From an uncultured Oscillospiraceae bacterium (GTDB lineage Bacteria; Bacillota; Clostridia; Oscillospirales; Acutalibacteraceae): 64,000 bases of DNA. Positions within the stretch are counted from its first letter, which is position 1; every line of letters begins with the position of its first letter. The stretch lies in NCBI GenBank assembly GCA_902492455.1, contig CABULH010000001.1:1-64000 (forward strand). The letters are read 5' to 3'. Under the pieces are notes generated by a model. The model did not search any database. It was not told the origin of the DNA and saw nothing but the letters and a program-made list of their open reading frames with translations. Below, piece after piece: positions 27,091 to 35,270 of the stretch. The position numbers and the translations under genes were made by a program.

Positions 27091-27119
27091 AGTATACCAA
27101 ATTCGACAAAGGGTTACAA
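27091..27119 (-). promoter_or_regulatory. pflB-pflA promoter
   Basis: On the minus strand: TTGTAA, 17 bp, TATACT, with TGG before the -10. Confidence 0.7.
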
Positions 27120-27254
27120 GGGACGCGGCTATAGAAAGCCAACCGGGCCTGTGTGCCGATTTTGTATGGGTTGCCGCTTCCACTGGAATATTCTGCGGCG
27201 TTCATCTTTGAATATACGGATAACAAGGCGGATTACCAGCAGAAGAGCATTCAA

Positions 27255-27301
27255 ACAAAAAACGGTGCTGCAGAATGCATGGCCATACATTCTGCAGCAC
27301 C
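27255..27301 (-). terminator. terminator of the GH42-like gene
   Basis: On the minus strand, GGTGCTGCAGAATG pairs with CATTCTGCAGCACC, followed by GTTTTTTG. It lies about 110 bp after the GH gene stop. The remaining 27,120-27,408 sequence shows nothing else. Confidence 0.75.
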
Positions 27302-27408
27302 TTATTTGGGAGGAACCGCTGTGGAAGATTTCGACATGAAACGAATACTATTTGTATATATCATGTCGGATTGTTTTAGCTGTATTCAGATTGTATCGAA
27401 TATCGCCG

Positions 27409-29715
27409 TTATCCGATGCCCGCCGCTTGAAGGGCTGCCTTATCACCGATGAAGAAATATTCGGTTTGAGCTTCCTTCATGGAAAGAGAAACCTCGGTGA
27501 CATTTTCCTGCCAGAGACCGGTAAAATAGCAATACACGTCCGCCGCTTCCGGCAGGCGCAGGGTCTTGACGCCGGCGGTTTTGGCGTGAAGCACACTGAG
27601 GCTGCCGTTGCCGTGATAGGTATCGCCACCGGCGGCATAGCGATGGATACCGGCTACCTTGGCCACACCGTTGAGCAGTTCGGGAAAGAGCTGAAAATCA
27701 GCATAGAACAGCTGGCGGGATTTTCCCACTGTTTGCAGGGAGAGAGCAGGGGTACCGTCTTCGAAAACGGCGAGTTTTTCCACACCCTCCGACACAACCT
27801 TGTACAGCGGCTCCAGGTACCAGGTTTCCAGATCTCCACTGTAGTCAAAGCCGGATTCCGCATGGGGACGGAAGGTGATAAGTCCCAAATCGTTGCCTGT
27901 CTGCGGCTGGATATCCATGCCGGTGAGAGTGTGCATCTGGGCTGGGGTCAGTTCCCCAAAGCCGCCCATCCACAGGACAGTGCGGCCCTCCCGCTGTGCC
28001 TGAACCGCCAGCTTTTCCGTCTGAGCATTGGTGAGGGACCAGCAGCTGAGTACCACCACCAGATCCGCATCGATGCGCCCCTCAATAAAGTCATCCAATA
28101 AGTAATAACCGAAATGATAGCCGGAGGTATAGATCATCTCCCGGGTATCGGCCAGCAGGGTGACGTTATTCTGCCAGGGCTGGCCGCTGAGAGCCATCCC
28201 CTTCTCATCGATGACGAAGGCGACGTCGTATCGGGGCGTTTGCGCGATGGCACTGTATTTCATGTAAAGACGGCCCAAAGCGCTGGCTTCATTCCAGAAG
28301 TCCTGAGAGTCGAACCAGATCATCCACCAGGTCCCGGCGCCGTCCACCATCAGCTTGCCCATCTCCCGGCGGGTGACCTCCATCCAGCCCTCCATACTCT
28401 GAATCTTCGCGAACCCTCCGGGATCGGTCTTCATGACCGGCGTACGGTAGTCGCTTTCATCGAACCACAGCTTACCGGAGGCCAGCACCGACTGAGCGGC
28501 GCTCATATACGCGCCGATGCCCCCTTCGTTGCGGTCGTTATAGGAAACCGGTCCGGCGATGCAGTCCACGTCCTCGCAGTTCAGCAGCGCCTGCATGTTG
28601 AAATGGCCGCTGACAGCGTTGAAGAGCTCGGTATAATAGCCGTAAAAAACAAAGAAGAGACTTCTGCCGCCGCTTTCCAGCTTAACCGCCCGGGCCAGCT
28701 GCCGGATGCGGTTGGTGATCATATCGCTGTAGTAGAGGATATAATCCAGATAGGGGCGCTGCTCCGCTCCGGTGAGAAACATAAAGGCTGTATCGTTCTG
28801 TCGTCCCAGTCCCGGCACCTTATCTTTAATCGTGACGTTGTCAAAGGTGATGCTGGAATCGCCCCAGGCCGTCTGCAGTTTGGCGTTGTCCCCTTCATAG
28901 CGGTATTCCAGCCACTGCCGGAACTTTCGCAGATTTGCCACGGACACATCCAGCTTGCCGTCCCAATAATCGGGGGAGAACCATTCGCCGCTGGTGCCTG
29001 CCAGGGGATGGTAACCGATCACCCGGGAAGCGAACTGCTCATTCTGGGAGATAAAGTCCACCAGCTCGCGAGTGATGTCCACCGCGCTCTCAATCCAGGT
29101 ATCGGATGCCAGGGAACAGGAGCTGGTCTTGGTGCCGTCCGAGTAAACCAGCCGATCACTCTCCGGCGCGCCGTGGAAGCTGAGGCGGCCGATGGGGGTG
29201 TAACGGATAACAATGTAAGCGTCCGGATTGGTTTCCAGGATACCTTCCAGTTCTCCCTTCAGGCGCGTATACCGTGCATCCTCATCCATGGTCACCACTG
29301 TGTCGGTGAAAATGATTTTAGCGCCGGACTGATACATCTGCGCCCAGGCATTGTTGGCGGCCTCCTCCATGACGCCGCCCTGCACCGTCACGCCGAAAAA
29401 GCCCATGGGCAGCTCTTCTTTCCCGCCGACATACAGCCGGCTGCGGCCGTTTTCCCGTCGGACTTCAGCGGAAACCAGCGCGTCCGCATCCGCGTCAGGG
29501 TCGTCTGCGGAGAAAATAGCGTCTTCGCCAAAGGGCTTCCAGCCCAAGGTGCCGTAGGCGGTGGGAACCGCCAGCGCGGGTTCCGCTCCCAGCTCCCTAT
29601 CGGAGCCGGAGAAAGAAGTCGGGGATGAGGGAGAATCCTTATTGTTGCAGGATGCGAAAAACATCGTCAGACAAGCCAATGCCGCCGTGAGGGCGGTCAA
29701 CCTTTTCCATGACAC
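27409..29715 (-). CDS. GH42-like (beta-galactosidase-type) glycosidase lipoprotein
   Basis: 768 residues. The GTG start was chosen because AGGAGG lies 9 nt upstream and it begins a clean lipoprotein signal (VSWKRLTALTAALACLTMFF, then ASC). An N-terminal beta region (to about 110) precedes a TIM-barrel region with the LRKFRQWLEYRY and AKLQTAWGDSSITF segments typical of GH42 and the candidate catalytic Glu in KLWFDESDYRTP. A Rossmann-like region follows (DADLVVVLSCWSLTNAQTEK, TVLWMGGFGEL) resembling the GH42 trimerisation domain, then a beta domain. Surface-exposed; the substrate is probably a plant or host beta-galactoside but unproven. Family assignment is moderate. Confidence 0.75.
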   Translation of the reverse strand: MSWKRLTALTAALACLTMFFASCNNKDSPSSPTSFSGSDRELGAEPALAVPTAYGTLGWKPFGEDAIFSADDPDADADALVSAEVRRENGRSRLYVGGKEELPMGFFGVTVQGGVMEEAANNAWAQMYQSGAKIIFTDTVVTMDEDARYTRLKGELEGILETNPDAYIVIRYTPIGRLSFHGAPESDRLVYSDGTKTSSCSLASDTWIESAVDITRELVDFISQNEQFASRVIGYHPLAGTSGEWFSPDYWDGKLDVSVANLRKFRQWLEYRYEGDNAKLQTAWGDSSITFDNVTIKDKVPGLGRQNDTAFMFLTGAEQRPYLDYILYYSDMITNRIRQLARAVKLESGGRSLFFVFYGYYTELFNAVSGHFNMQALLNCEDVDCIAGPVSYNDRNEGGIGAYMSAAQSVLASGKLWFDESDYRTPVMKTDPGGFAKIQSMEGWMEVTRREMGKLMVDGAGTWWMIWFDSQDFWNEASALGRLYMKYSAIAQTPRYDVAFVIDEKGMALSGQPWQNNVTLLADTREMIYTSGYHFGYYLLDDFIEGRIDADLVVVLSCWSLTNAQTEKLAVQAQREGRTVLWMGGFGELTPAQMHTLTGMDIQPQTGNDLGLITFRPHAESGFDYSGDLETWYLEPLYKVVSEGVEKLAVFEDGTPALSLQTVGKSRQLFYADFQLFPELLNGVAKVAGIHRYAAGGDTYHGNGSLSVLHAKTAGVKTLRLPEAADVYCYFTGLWQENVTEVSLSMKEAQTEYFFIGDKAALQAAGIG

Positions 29716-29832
29716 AGAGCGATTCCTCCTATTCCTATGTGGCAGTTGATTCATTCCACATTGCGGCCAGGAGACGACAGGACGATGCCGGAGTGATCGA
29801 ATATCCATGTGTCGGATAGGCAGCCTGCACTC

Positions 29833-31014
29833 CTACCCCTCCAGGAGCTCCGCTGCATAGGGCAGCAGATAGGCGGCGGTTTTCATATGCGTTTCCTGAT
29901 TGGGATGTCCCGCCGCGCCGGTGGAGGAGGAAAGGGAGGACTGATTGGGCAGTTTTAAGAAGCGCCCCCTGTGCCCGGCTGCTGCCATATCCTCCACCGC
30001 TTGGCGGAGGATATCCGTATAGTCGGTATTCATCAATCCATAAACCCAAAGAATTTCCGCATGTGGATGAAGAGCGGATAACCGGCTGATAAAGGCTTTT
30101 ACCTTTTCGAATACCTTGTTCTTCGGCGCACCGGCCGCGTTGTCATTGGTACCCAGATTGACGATGATCAAATCCGGATGGACGGCCTGTTGATTCCAGC
30201 GCATGGTTTTGCTTCGGGAGGGCTGTGCCAGTTCATACAGATCGGCCATGTTTTCCTTCGTGCTGCCATCGTTGTTCATGTAGATTCCGTAGCCGCTGGC
30301 GGCGACGAGAAAAAGCTCGGCATCCAGCTTATCAGCCAGGAGAGCGCCGTATGTGTAAGCGCCGTCTTCCGTCATGGCGGTGAAATCTTCGCTGGGGCCG
30401 GCCAGAACGCCGAATCCGGCGGAGATAGAATCCCCAACCACTTCAATGGTTTTGGCCCTCCTTCGGGGCGCAGTCTTCAGCTCGCCCGCGATTTCCAGGG
30501 CGGTGACGTCGGCATAGGCAAAGACAGCTTCGTTCAGCTTCTCCAGCCGGATGTGCGCAACGCTGCACGGATCCAGATCCTCCGCCAGAATATACCAATT
30601 GCATCCGGCGCGGAGACGGAATTTTGCCGTCCTTCTGCCGTTGACGGAGACGGCGACATAGGTGCAGTTGATGTCGCTGGTATCCCCGGCGGATAGTTCA
30701 ATGCGGGCGGCGGCGCCTTTCAGGTTGAATTCCAAGCCGGACAGGCTCCAATCGATGCTCACCACGCCGTCGGTCTTTACGGCGCGGCCGTTCCATTTCA
30801 GTTCCGGATGATCCAGAGGAACCGGCCGCCAATTCAAGTTTGCTTTCCTGGCATTATCATGTGGACAGGTGCTTTCCCCTTTCAATTGGAGGGTATTGGA
30901 CGGATATTCGATAGGATTTGTGTTCAAAGACAGATACCCGCTTTCCTGAAAACTCTGTGCCGGCGGCAGGCCAGGATGATACACAAATGGCCTGCGGCTC
31001 ACATGCCATTTCAT
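29833..31014 (-). CDS. SGNH carbohydrate esterase (CE2-like)
   Basis: About 393 residues. An N-terminal beta-sandwich (about 40-160) is followed by an SGNH hydrolase domain: nucleophile Ser in EVVGDSISAGFG, NLGTNDNA block, and GHPNQETH carrying the catalytic His. CE2 enzymes have this jelly-roll plus SGNH layout and deacetylate xylo- or gluco-oligosaccharides. No signal peptide is seen, so it may act on imported sugars. The start is uncertain: several ATG and TTG codons lie at 31,014-31,041 without a good ribosome site, and a TTG further in has AGGAAA before it. It is upstream of the GH42-like gene by 118 bp and probably cotranscribed. Confidence 0.82.
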   Translation of the reverse strand: MKWHVSRRPFVYHPGLPPAQSFQESGYLSLNTNPIEYPSNTLQLKGESTCPHDNARKANLNWRPVPLDHPELKWNGRAVKTDGVVSIDWSLSGLEFNLKGAAARIELSAGDTSDINCTYVAVSVNGRRTAKFRLRAGCNWYILAEDLDPCSVAHIRLEKLNEAVFAYADVTALEIAGELKTAPRRRAKTIEVVGDSISAGFGVLAGPSEDFTAMTEDGAYTYGALLADKLDAELFLVAASGYGIYMNNDGSTKENMADLYELAQPSRSKTMRWNQQAVHPDLIIVNLGTNDNAAGAPKNKVFEKVKAFISRLSALHPHAEILWVYGLMNTDYTDILRQAVEDMAAAGHRGRFLKLPNQSSLSSSTGAAGHPNQETHMKTAAYLLPYAAELLEG

Positions 31015-31041
31015 TGTATCATTTCGTCCCATTATGTGCAA

Positions 31042-31393
31042 GGCGGCACGGGGCTCTTTCCATCAAGAGGAGGATACTCCCGATATCCTCTTCTCCTGTA
31101 TCTGTCGGAATCAAAAAAGAATTCCCCGCCTCCTCTCATTTTTGCTGCTTTTCGTAATGACCACAGTCTCAATATACAGCAAGGCAGCCGATGGTTGCAT
31201 AAATAAAAAGACATAATATATCACTAAAAGGACTTGATTCGTTATAATCTTTAAAATCCAAGTTTTTGTCCGCTCATATTTATGAATGTAAGCGTTGGAG
31301 CGGATCAGCAGTGAATTTCCGCAAAAAGCAACACCAGTGCCCGTCCGGCGGAATAACATGGGAAAGACAATAATGATTGCAGGAGGGAAGACC
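31042..31393. other. intergenic region between divergent genes
   Basis: About 350 bp with no credible gene. Short open frames on both strands have no ribosome sites. It must hold the divergent promoters for the CE2 and ATPase genes; I cannot name clear -35/-10 pairs. Confidence 0.4.
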
Positions 31394-32497
31394 ATGTTTG
31401 AATATCATGCGCCGGTTCGGTTTTACCTCGGCGCCAACACGCCGGTGGGATTCGTCGGCTATCTGGATGATCTGTACGATGCAGCGGAAGGATGGCAGGC
31501 TTACATCATCAAAAGCGGGCCGGGGACCGGAAAATCCTCTTTGATGCGCACGGTGATGAACACCATGAGCGAACTGGGACAGGAGCCGGAGGCCATTTAC
31601 TGCTCCTCTGATCCCCGTTCTCTGGATGGGGTGCTGTTTCCTCAGCTGAAAATCGGGATTATGGACGGCACGGCGCCTCATGTCATTGAGCCGCGATATT
31701 GGGGAGCGGTGGAGCAGATTGTCAATCTCAGCGAATGCATGGACGGGGAACAGCTCCATAAGCAGCACGCGGCGATCATCGCCGCCACCGACGCCTGTTC
31801 CGCCATGCATGTTCGCTGCCGCAAATTCATCGGGGCGGCCGCCTCTCTGCTGGGGGACAGCGCCCGCATTCTGCAGGAATTCACCGACGAAGAAAAGGTG
31901 GCGCGAACCGCCGCCCGCATTGCCGCCCGCGAATTCGGATGCCATGGCGGCGGAGCCGGTAAAGAGCGGCGGCGTTTTCTCAGCGCCGTTACCCCGGAAG
32001 GGATTGTCACCTTCCATGAAACGATTCAGGCCCTCTGTCCCCGGATTTATGCCATCGAGGACGAACAGGGCGCCGCCTCCCGTCTGCTGCTGGATGATCT
32101 GCGCCGCCGCGCTCTGGAAGCCGGACTGGATATCATCACCTGTGCCTGTCCGCTGGCGCCTCACGATAAGCTGGAGCATCTGCTGATCCCTGCGCTGGGA
32201 CTGGGCTTCACTACCTCCAACAGCTGGCATAAGGCGGATTTCCCGGTTTACCGACGGATTCACGCTGCCCGCTTCACCAACGCGGAGGGGCTGCGGTCCA
32301 AGCGGCAGATTCTTTCCTTCAATCGCCGGGCCGCCCGGGAACTACTGAACGAGGCCATTCAGATTGCAGCGGACGCCAAGGCGCTCCACGATAAAATGGA
32401 ACGGTTCAATACCCGGGCCATGGATTGGGAAAAGGCCGATGAGATCACCCGCCGAGTGGTGGAAACCTTCGTGCGGCATATCCCGGAGGAAGAATAA
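31394..32497 (+). CDS. PRK06851-type P-loop ATPase of unknown function
   Basis: 367 residues. The Walker A motif IIKSGPGTGKSSLMRTV is at about 38-50. The family (PRK06851) has two related halves; the second half here (from about 190) retains only fragments of a loop. The Cys-containing AIYCSSDPRSLDGVLFPQLKIGIMDGTAPH segment is highly typical of this family. The ATG has AGGAGG nine bases upstream; an in-frame upstream start adds 33 unlikely residues. No function is established; members occur in many Clostridia and Bacilli. It ends at a terminator shared with the next, convergent gene. Confidence 0.85.
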   Translation: MFEYHAPVRFYLGANTPVGFVGYLDDLYDAAEGWQAYIIKSGPGTGKSSLMRTVMNTMSELGQEPEAIYCSSDPRSLDGVLFPQLKIGIMDGTAPHVIEPRYWGAVEQIVNLSECMDGEQLHKQHAAIIAATDACSAMHVRCRKFIGAAASLLGDSARILQEFTDEEKVARTAARIAAREFGCHGGGAGKERRRFLSAVTPEGIVTFHETIQALCPRIYAIEDEQGAASRLLLDDLRRRALEAGLDIITCACPLAPHDKLEHLLIPALGLGFTTSNSWHKADFPVYRRIHAARFTNAEGLRSKRQILSFNRRAARELLNEAIQIAADAKALHDKMERFNTRAMDWEKADEITRRVVETFVRHIPEEE

Positions 32498-32507
32498 GTG
32501 AAATAAA

Positions 32508-32541
32508 GGGGCCGTCCGGCGTTTTCACACCGGACGGCCCC
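32508..32541. terminator. bidirectional terminator
   Basis: GGGGCCGTCCGG pairs with CCGGACGGCCCC. T-rich sequence follows on both strands (AGCTTTTA; TTTATTTC). Confidence 0.75.
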
Positions 32542-32546
32542 AGCTT

Positions 32547-32852
32547 TTACGGCCATCGGTCAAGCGCGCCCAGGCTGGAGAGGAGCCGGACGCCGTCCCG
32601 CAATCCCTGCTGATAGAGAGTCTGCTGTAAAAGAGAATCCGCTTCTCGGCGCAGCTGGAAGTATTCCAGAAAATCTCGGCAGTCCTCCGGGACGATGGTG
32701 ACGGAGTGCTGGCGTTCGATGATGGAAGCGATGTTTTCATACAGCATGCCGCACTGCGCCATTGTCACCGCGTAGGGGCCGCTGTTTTCCTCCAGCTCCC
32801 GGGTGATCTCCTCCACCCGCATGGCCGCCCATTTTTTTGCCAGTTCCTGCAT
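32547..32852 (-). CDS. small hypothetical protein
   Basis: 101 residues, helical and charged, with no signal or membrane segment. Notable segments are an N-terminal amphipathic helix (MQELAKKWAAMRVEEITREL), TMAQCGMLYENIASII and the C-terminal LYQQGLRDGVRLLSSLG. The Q/R-G-x-R-D-G-x-R-L end is like small accessory proteins such as DUF6809, but I cannot confirm the family. Start chosen at the ATG with AAAGGG upstream. It borders the repeat array, so it may be part of an accessory island. Confidence 0.55.
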   Translation of the reverse strand: MQELAKKWAAMRVEEITRELEENSGPYAVTMAQCGMLYENIASIIERQHSVTIVPEDCRDFLEYFQLRREADSLLQQTLYQQGLRDGVRLLSSLGALDRWP

Positions 32853-32991
32853 TTTTTCTTTCCCTTTCTGATTGGATTCCAACCATGCTTGCAAGGAATC
32901 ACGGCGTATGCTATATGGACACAGCCCGAAGTATTTACAAAAGGCGACGCTGGGGGCTGTGTCTTGCGATTGTCAGCAGACAATCGCCCAA

Positions 32992-33006
32992 CTTTTGTGG
33001 TATAAT
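32992..33006 (+). promoter_or_regulatory. extended -10 promoter at the end of repeat unit 1
   Basis: TTTTGTGGTATAAT contains TG-G-TATAAT, an ideal extended -10. No strong -35 is seen. Confidence 0.5.
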
Positions 33007-33082
33007 GGACACAGCCCTAAAAGGGAGAACATCTAATTTTTTCGGCTGTGTCATCGCGTTTGCCTAGCAGCAAACGCCTGAC

Positions 33083-33096
33083 CTTTGTGGTATAAT
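33083..33096 (+). promoter_or_regulatory. extended -10 promoter at the end of repeat unit 2
   Basis: TTTGTGGTATAAT as in unit 1, 90 bp downstream of it. It would start a transcript of about 80 nt ending at the terminator at 33,138-33,182. Confidence 0.5.
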
Positions 33097-33137
33097 GAAG
33101 ACACCGCATCTGCCTTCGGGCATGTGTTGGTGGAGAG

Positions 33138-33182
33138 GGAAGCGGTGTGTCTTTGTGAGAGTGCGCCGCTTCCTTCATTTTT
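33138..33182 (+). terminator. terminator of the repeat-array transcript
   Basis: GGAAGCGG pairs with CCGCTTCC, followed by TTCATTTTT. It overlaps the 3' end of the convergent RHH gene. Confidence 0.55.
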
Positions 33183-33357
33183 CTTGGAGCCGTTCATAGA
33201 GCGTGTGAACGCCTTTTCGCAGAACTCCTGATCGGGTCAGGTTCAATGTTTTCATGCAAAACTCAAGCTTTGCTAGGGTTTCATTATCCACCCTGACCTT
33301 TAGATCGTGTTCCAAAGGCTTCTCCGGATGAGGCCCCGGTTTTTTACGCTCCTTCAA
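33175..33357 (-). CDS. small ribbon-helix-helix (CopG-like) protein
   Basis: 60 residues. A basic N-terminal tail (KERKKPGPHPEKP) is followed by a ribbon-helix-helix fold: strand HDLKVRVDNETLAKLEFC, then MKTLNLTRSGVLRKGVHTLYERL. RHH proteins bind DNA as dimers and often act as antitoxins or element-borne repressors. The start is TTG with an excellent GGAGGTGAT site. It has a perfect consensus promoter (33,390-33,418). No toxin gene is seen beside it; its 3' end meets the repeat-array transcript head-on. Confidence 0.8.
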   Translation of the reverse strand: MKERKKPGPHPEKPLEHDLKVRVDNETLAKLEFCMKTLNLTRSGVLRKGVHTLYERLQEK

Positions 33358-33389
33358 TGTATCACCTCCACATCTTGGAACGCAAGTTA

Positions 33390-33418
33390 ATTATATATCT
33401 TGTGCACCGAATTGTCAA
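33390..33418 (-). promoter_or_regulatory. perfect consensus promoter of the RHH gene
   Basis: On the minus strand: TTGACA, 17 bp, TATAAT, all twelve positions consensus. Confidence 0.85.
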
Positions 33419-33437
33419 TCCTTATATGATAACCATC

Positions 33438-33548
33438 CCCTGAAAAATCGCTTGCGGGCCATCAATGGTGGTCCGTATTTCGCGTTTTACGAGCGTGAAA
33501 CCGTGCTTTTTCCAGCTTAAATATATATTCATGCATTGTGCAAAGCCT
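33438..33548. repeat. dispersed repeat, copy A
   Basis: About 110 bp that match, in inverted orientation, 53,717-53,824 (copy B). The longest shared run is CGCTTGCGGGCCATCAATGG, and TTTCGCGTTTT, CGTGAAACCG and GCTTTTTCCAG are also shared. I estimate about 80 percent identity by eye. It is noncoding and MITE-like in size; no target-site duplication is evident. Confidence 0.75.
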
Positions 33549-33658
33549 TTTTCACTTTCAGCGCAAAATCCGGCAATTTTCATCTTGCGCGTGTTTTTCA
33601 GTAAAAATGCGCCACACTATAGCCGTTAGACCTGCGGAAGAAAAGGAAGGTCAAGTGG

Positions 33659-35221
33659 ATGGAAAAATCAAGAAAAAAAGAAAAGCGTTCTCTGTTCGGC
33701 CGGTTCCTCAACGGTGTGGAACGGGTGGGCAACCGGCTGCCCCATCCTATCACTCTGTTCGCCGTCTTTACATTGGCCATTATTCTGATTTCCGCCCTGT
33801 GCGCCTGGCTGGGTGTGTCCGCCACCGGCGAGGTGATCGACAGCCAGACTATGGAACTGACGGAACAGACGGTGACCGCGGTGAGCCTGTTGAGCCGGGA
33901 CGGTATTGTGTATATGCTCACCAGCATGGTGAAAAACTTCACCAGTTTCGCGCCGTTGGGCGTGGTGCTGGTTACCATGCTGGGGGTGGGGTGTGCGGAA
34001 GGGAGCGGTTACCTTTCCGCAGTGCTGAAAAAGCTGGTTCATGTCACCCCTCGCTTTATCGTTACGCCTATGCTGGTGTTCCTGGGGGTGATGTCCAACG
34101 TCGCCACCGATATCGGCTATGTGCTGCTGATCCCCATCGGCGCGCTGGTATTCATGGCTTACGGCCGCCATCCGCTGGCGGGGCTGGCCGCCGCCTTTGC
34201 CGGCGTATCCGGCGGCTTCAGCGCCAATTTGCTCATTGGGGCGCTGGATCCCCTTCTGGCAGGGATCAGCACCGAAGCGGCGGGCATCATCGCTCCCGGC
34301 TACAACGTCCTGGCCACCTGCAACTGGTATTTCATGATCGCCTCCACCTTTTTGATCGTCTTGATCGGCACATTGGTGACGGATAAAATCGTGGAGCCGC
34401 GGCTGGGGAAATACCAACCCCGGCAGGCGGAGGGGGAAGGGCTGACCGCTCTGAATCGGCAGGAAGGCAAGGCCATGCGGGCTGCCAATTGGACCTTCCT
34501 GGGGCTGATTGTGCTGCTGATTGCAGCGGCTGTCCCCCAAAACTCCCTGCTGCGCAATCCGGAGACCGGTTCCCTTACCTCCGGCGCGCCGCTGATGGAC
34601 GGGCTGATCCCGCTGCTGGCGCTACTCTTTTTTATCCCGTCGGTCGTATATGGCCGGGTGTCCGGCACTTATAAAAATGAAAAAGAGGTTTGCGGTCAGC
34701 TGGAAAAGAATATGGCGCTGATGGGCGGCTATATCGCCCTGGTGTTTATTTCCGCCCAATTCATCAGCTTTTTCAACTACAGCAAGCTGGGAACCATCCT
34801 GGCGGTCAACGGCGCGGAATTTCTGAAAACCATAGGCGTCGGCGGGCCGGTTCTGATGGTACTGTTTATTTTGTTTGCGGCCTTCATCAATTTGCTGATG
34901 GGCTCCTCCACCGCCAAGTGGACGATTCTGGCGCCGGTATTCGTGCCCATGTTTATGCTGCTGGGCTATTCCCCCGAGCTGACGCAGGTGGCCTACCGCA
35001 TCGGCGATTCCTGCACCAACCTGATCACTCCGCTGATGACCTATTTCGCCATGATCGTGGTGTTTGCCCGGAAATATGATCCGGATACCGGCATCGGCAC
35101 GCTGATTTCCACCATGCTGCCTTACAGCCTTTTCTTCCTGCTGGGATGGTCGCTGCTGCTGGTGATCTGGATGGTTGCCGGTTTGCCTCTGGGCCCCGGC
35201 GCCGGTCTGACCTTCGGCTGA
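33659..35221 (+). CDS. AbgT family transporter
   Basis: A 520-residue polytopic membrane protein of the AbgT family (p-aminobenzoyl-glutamate uptake in E. coli; some members export sulfonamides). The N-terminal RFLNGVERVGNRLPHPITLF, the re-entrant region SNVATDIGYVLLIPIGA, and the FINLLMGSSTAKWTILAPVFVPM and GDSCTNLITPLMTYFAMI hairpins are family signatures. AAGGAAGG precedes the ATG. It is a single gene ending at a strong terminator. No abgA or abgB peptidase genes lie beside it, so the substrate is open. Confidence 0.94.
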   Translation: MEKSRKKEKRSLFGRFLNGVERVGNRLPHPITLFAVFTLAIILISALCAWLGVSATGEVIDSQTMELTEQTVTAVSLLSRDGIVYMLTSMVKNFTSFAPLGVVLVTMLGVGCAEGSGYLSAVLKKLVHVTPRFIVTPMLVFLGVMSNVATDIGYVLLIPIGALVFMAYGRHPLAGLAAAFAGVSGGFSANLLIGALDPLLAGISTEAAGIIAPGYNVLATCNWYFMIASTFLIVLIGTLVTDKIVEPRLGKYQPRQAEGEGLTALNRQEGKAMRAANWTFLGLIVLLIAAAVPQNSLLRNPETGSLTSGAPLMDGLIPLLALLFFIPSVVYGRVSGTYKNEKEVCGQLEKNMALMGGYIALVFISAQFISFFNYSKLGTILAVNGAEFLKTIGVGGPVLMVLFILFAAFINLLMGSSTAKWTILAPVFVPMFMLLGYSPELTQVAYRIGDSCTNLITPLMTYFAMIVVFARKYDPDTGIGTLISTMLPYSLFFLLGWSLLLVIWMVAGLPLGPGAGLTFG

Positions 35222-35227
35222 ATAAGT

Positions 35228-35270
35228 AAAAAAACCAGGAGGATGCGTGCAGCGCATCCTCCTGGTTTTT
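35228..35270. terminator. bidirectional terminator
   Basis: AAAAACCAGGAGGATGCG pairs with CGCATCCTCCTGGTTTTT around TGCAG. It serves both the AbgT and the convergent PHP gene; the PHP stop codon lies at its edge. Confidence 0.85.

Larger units (their letters stand above)
32917..33182 (+). repeat. tandem ~90-bp promoter-plus-hairpin array (2 full units and a third partial)
   Basis: Unit 1 (32,917-33,006) and unit 2 (33,007-33,096) are exactly 90 bp each. Unit 3 starts at 33,097 and diverges. Each full unit has a GACACAGCC/GGCTGTGTC inverted repeat, then a second 22-nt hairpin (GCGATTGTC/GACAATCGC in unit 1; GCGTTTGC/GCAAACGC in unit 2), then TTTGTGGTATAAT. The second-hairpin sequences differ between units but stay paired, which is compensatory change and argues for structured RNA. 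Unit 3 has GACACCGC and GCGGTGTGTC, again paired. No ORF fits. Confidence 0.7.
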
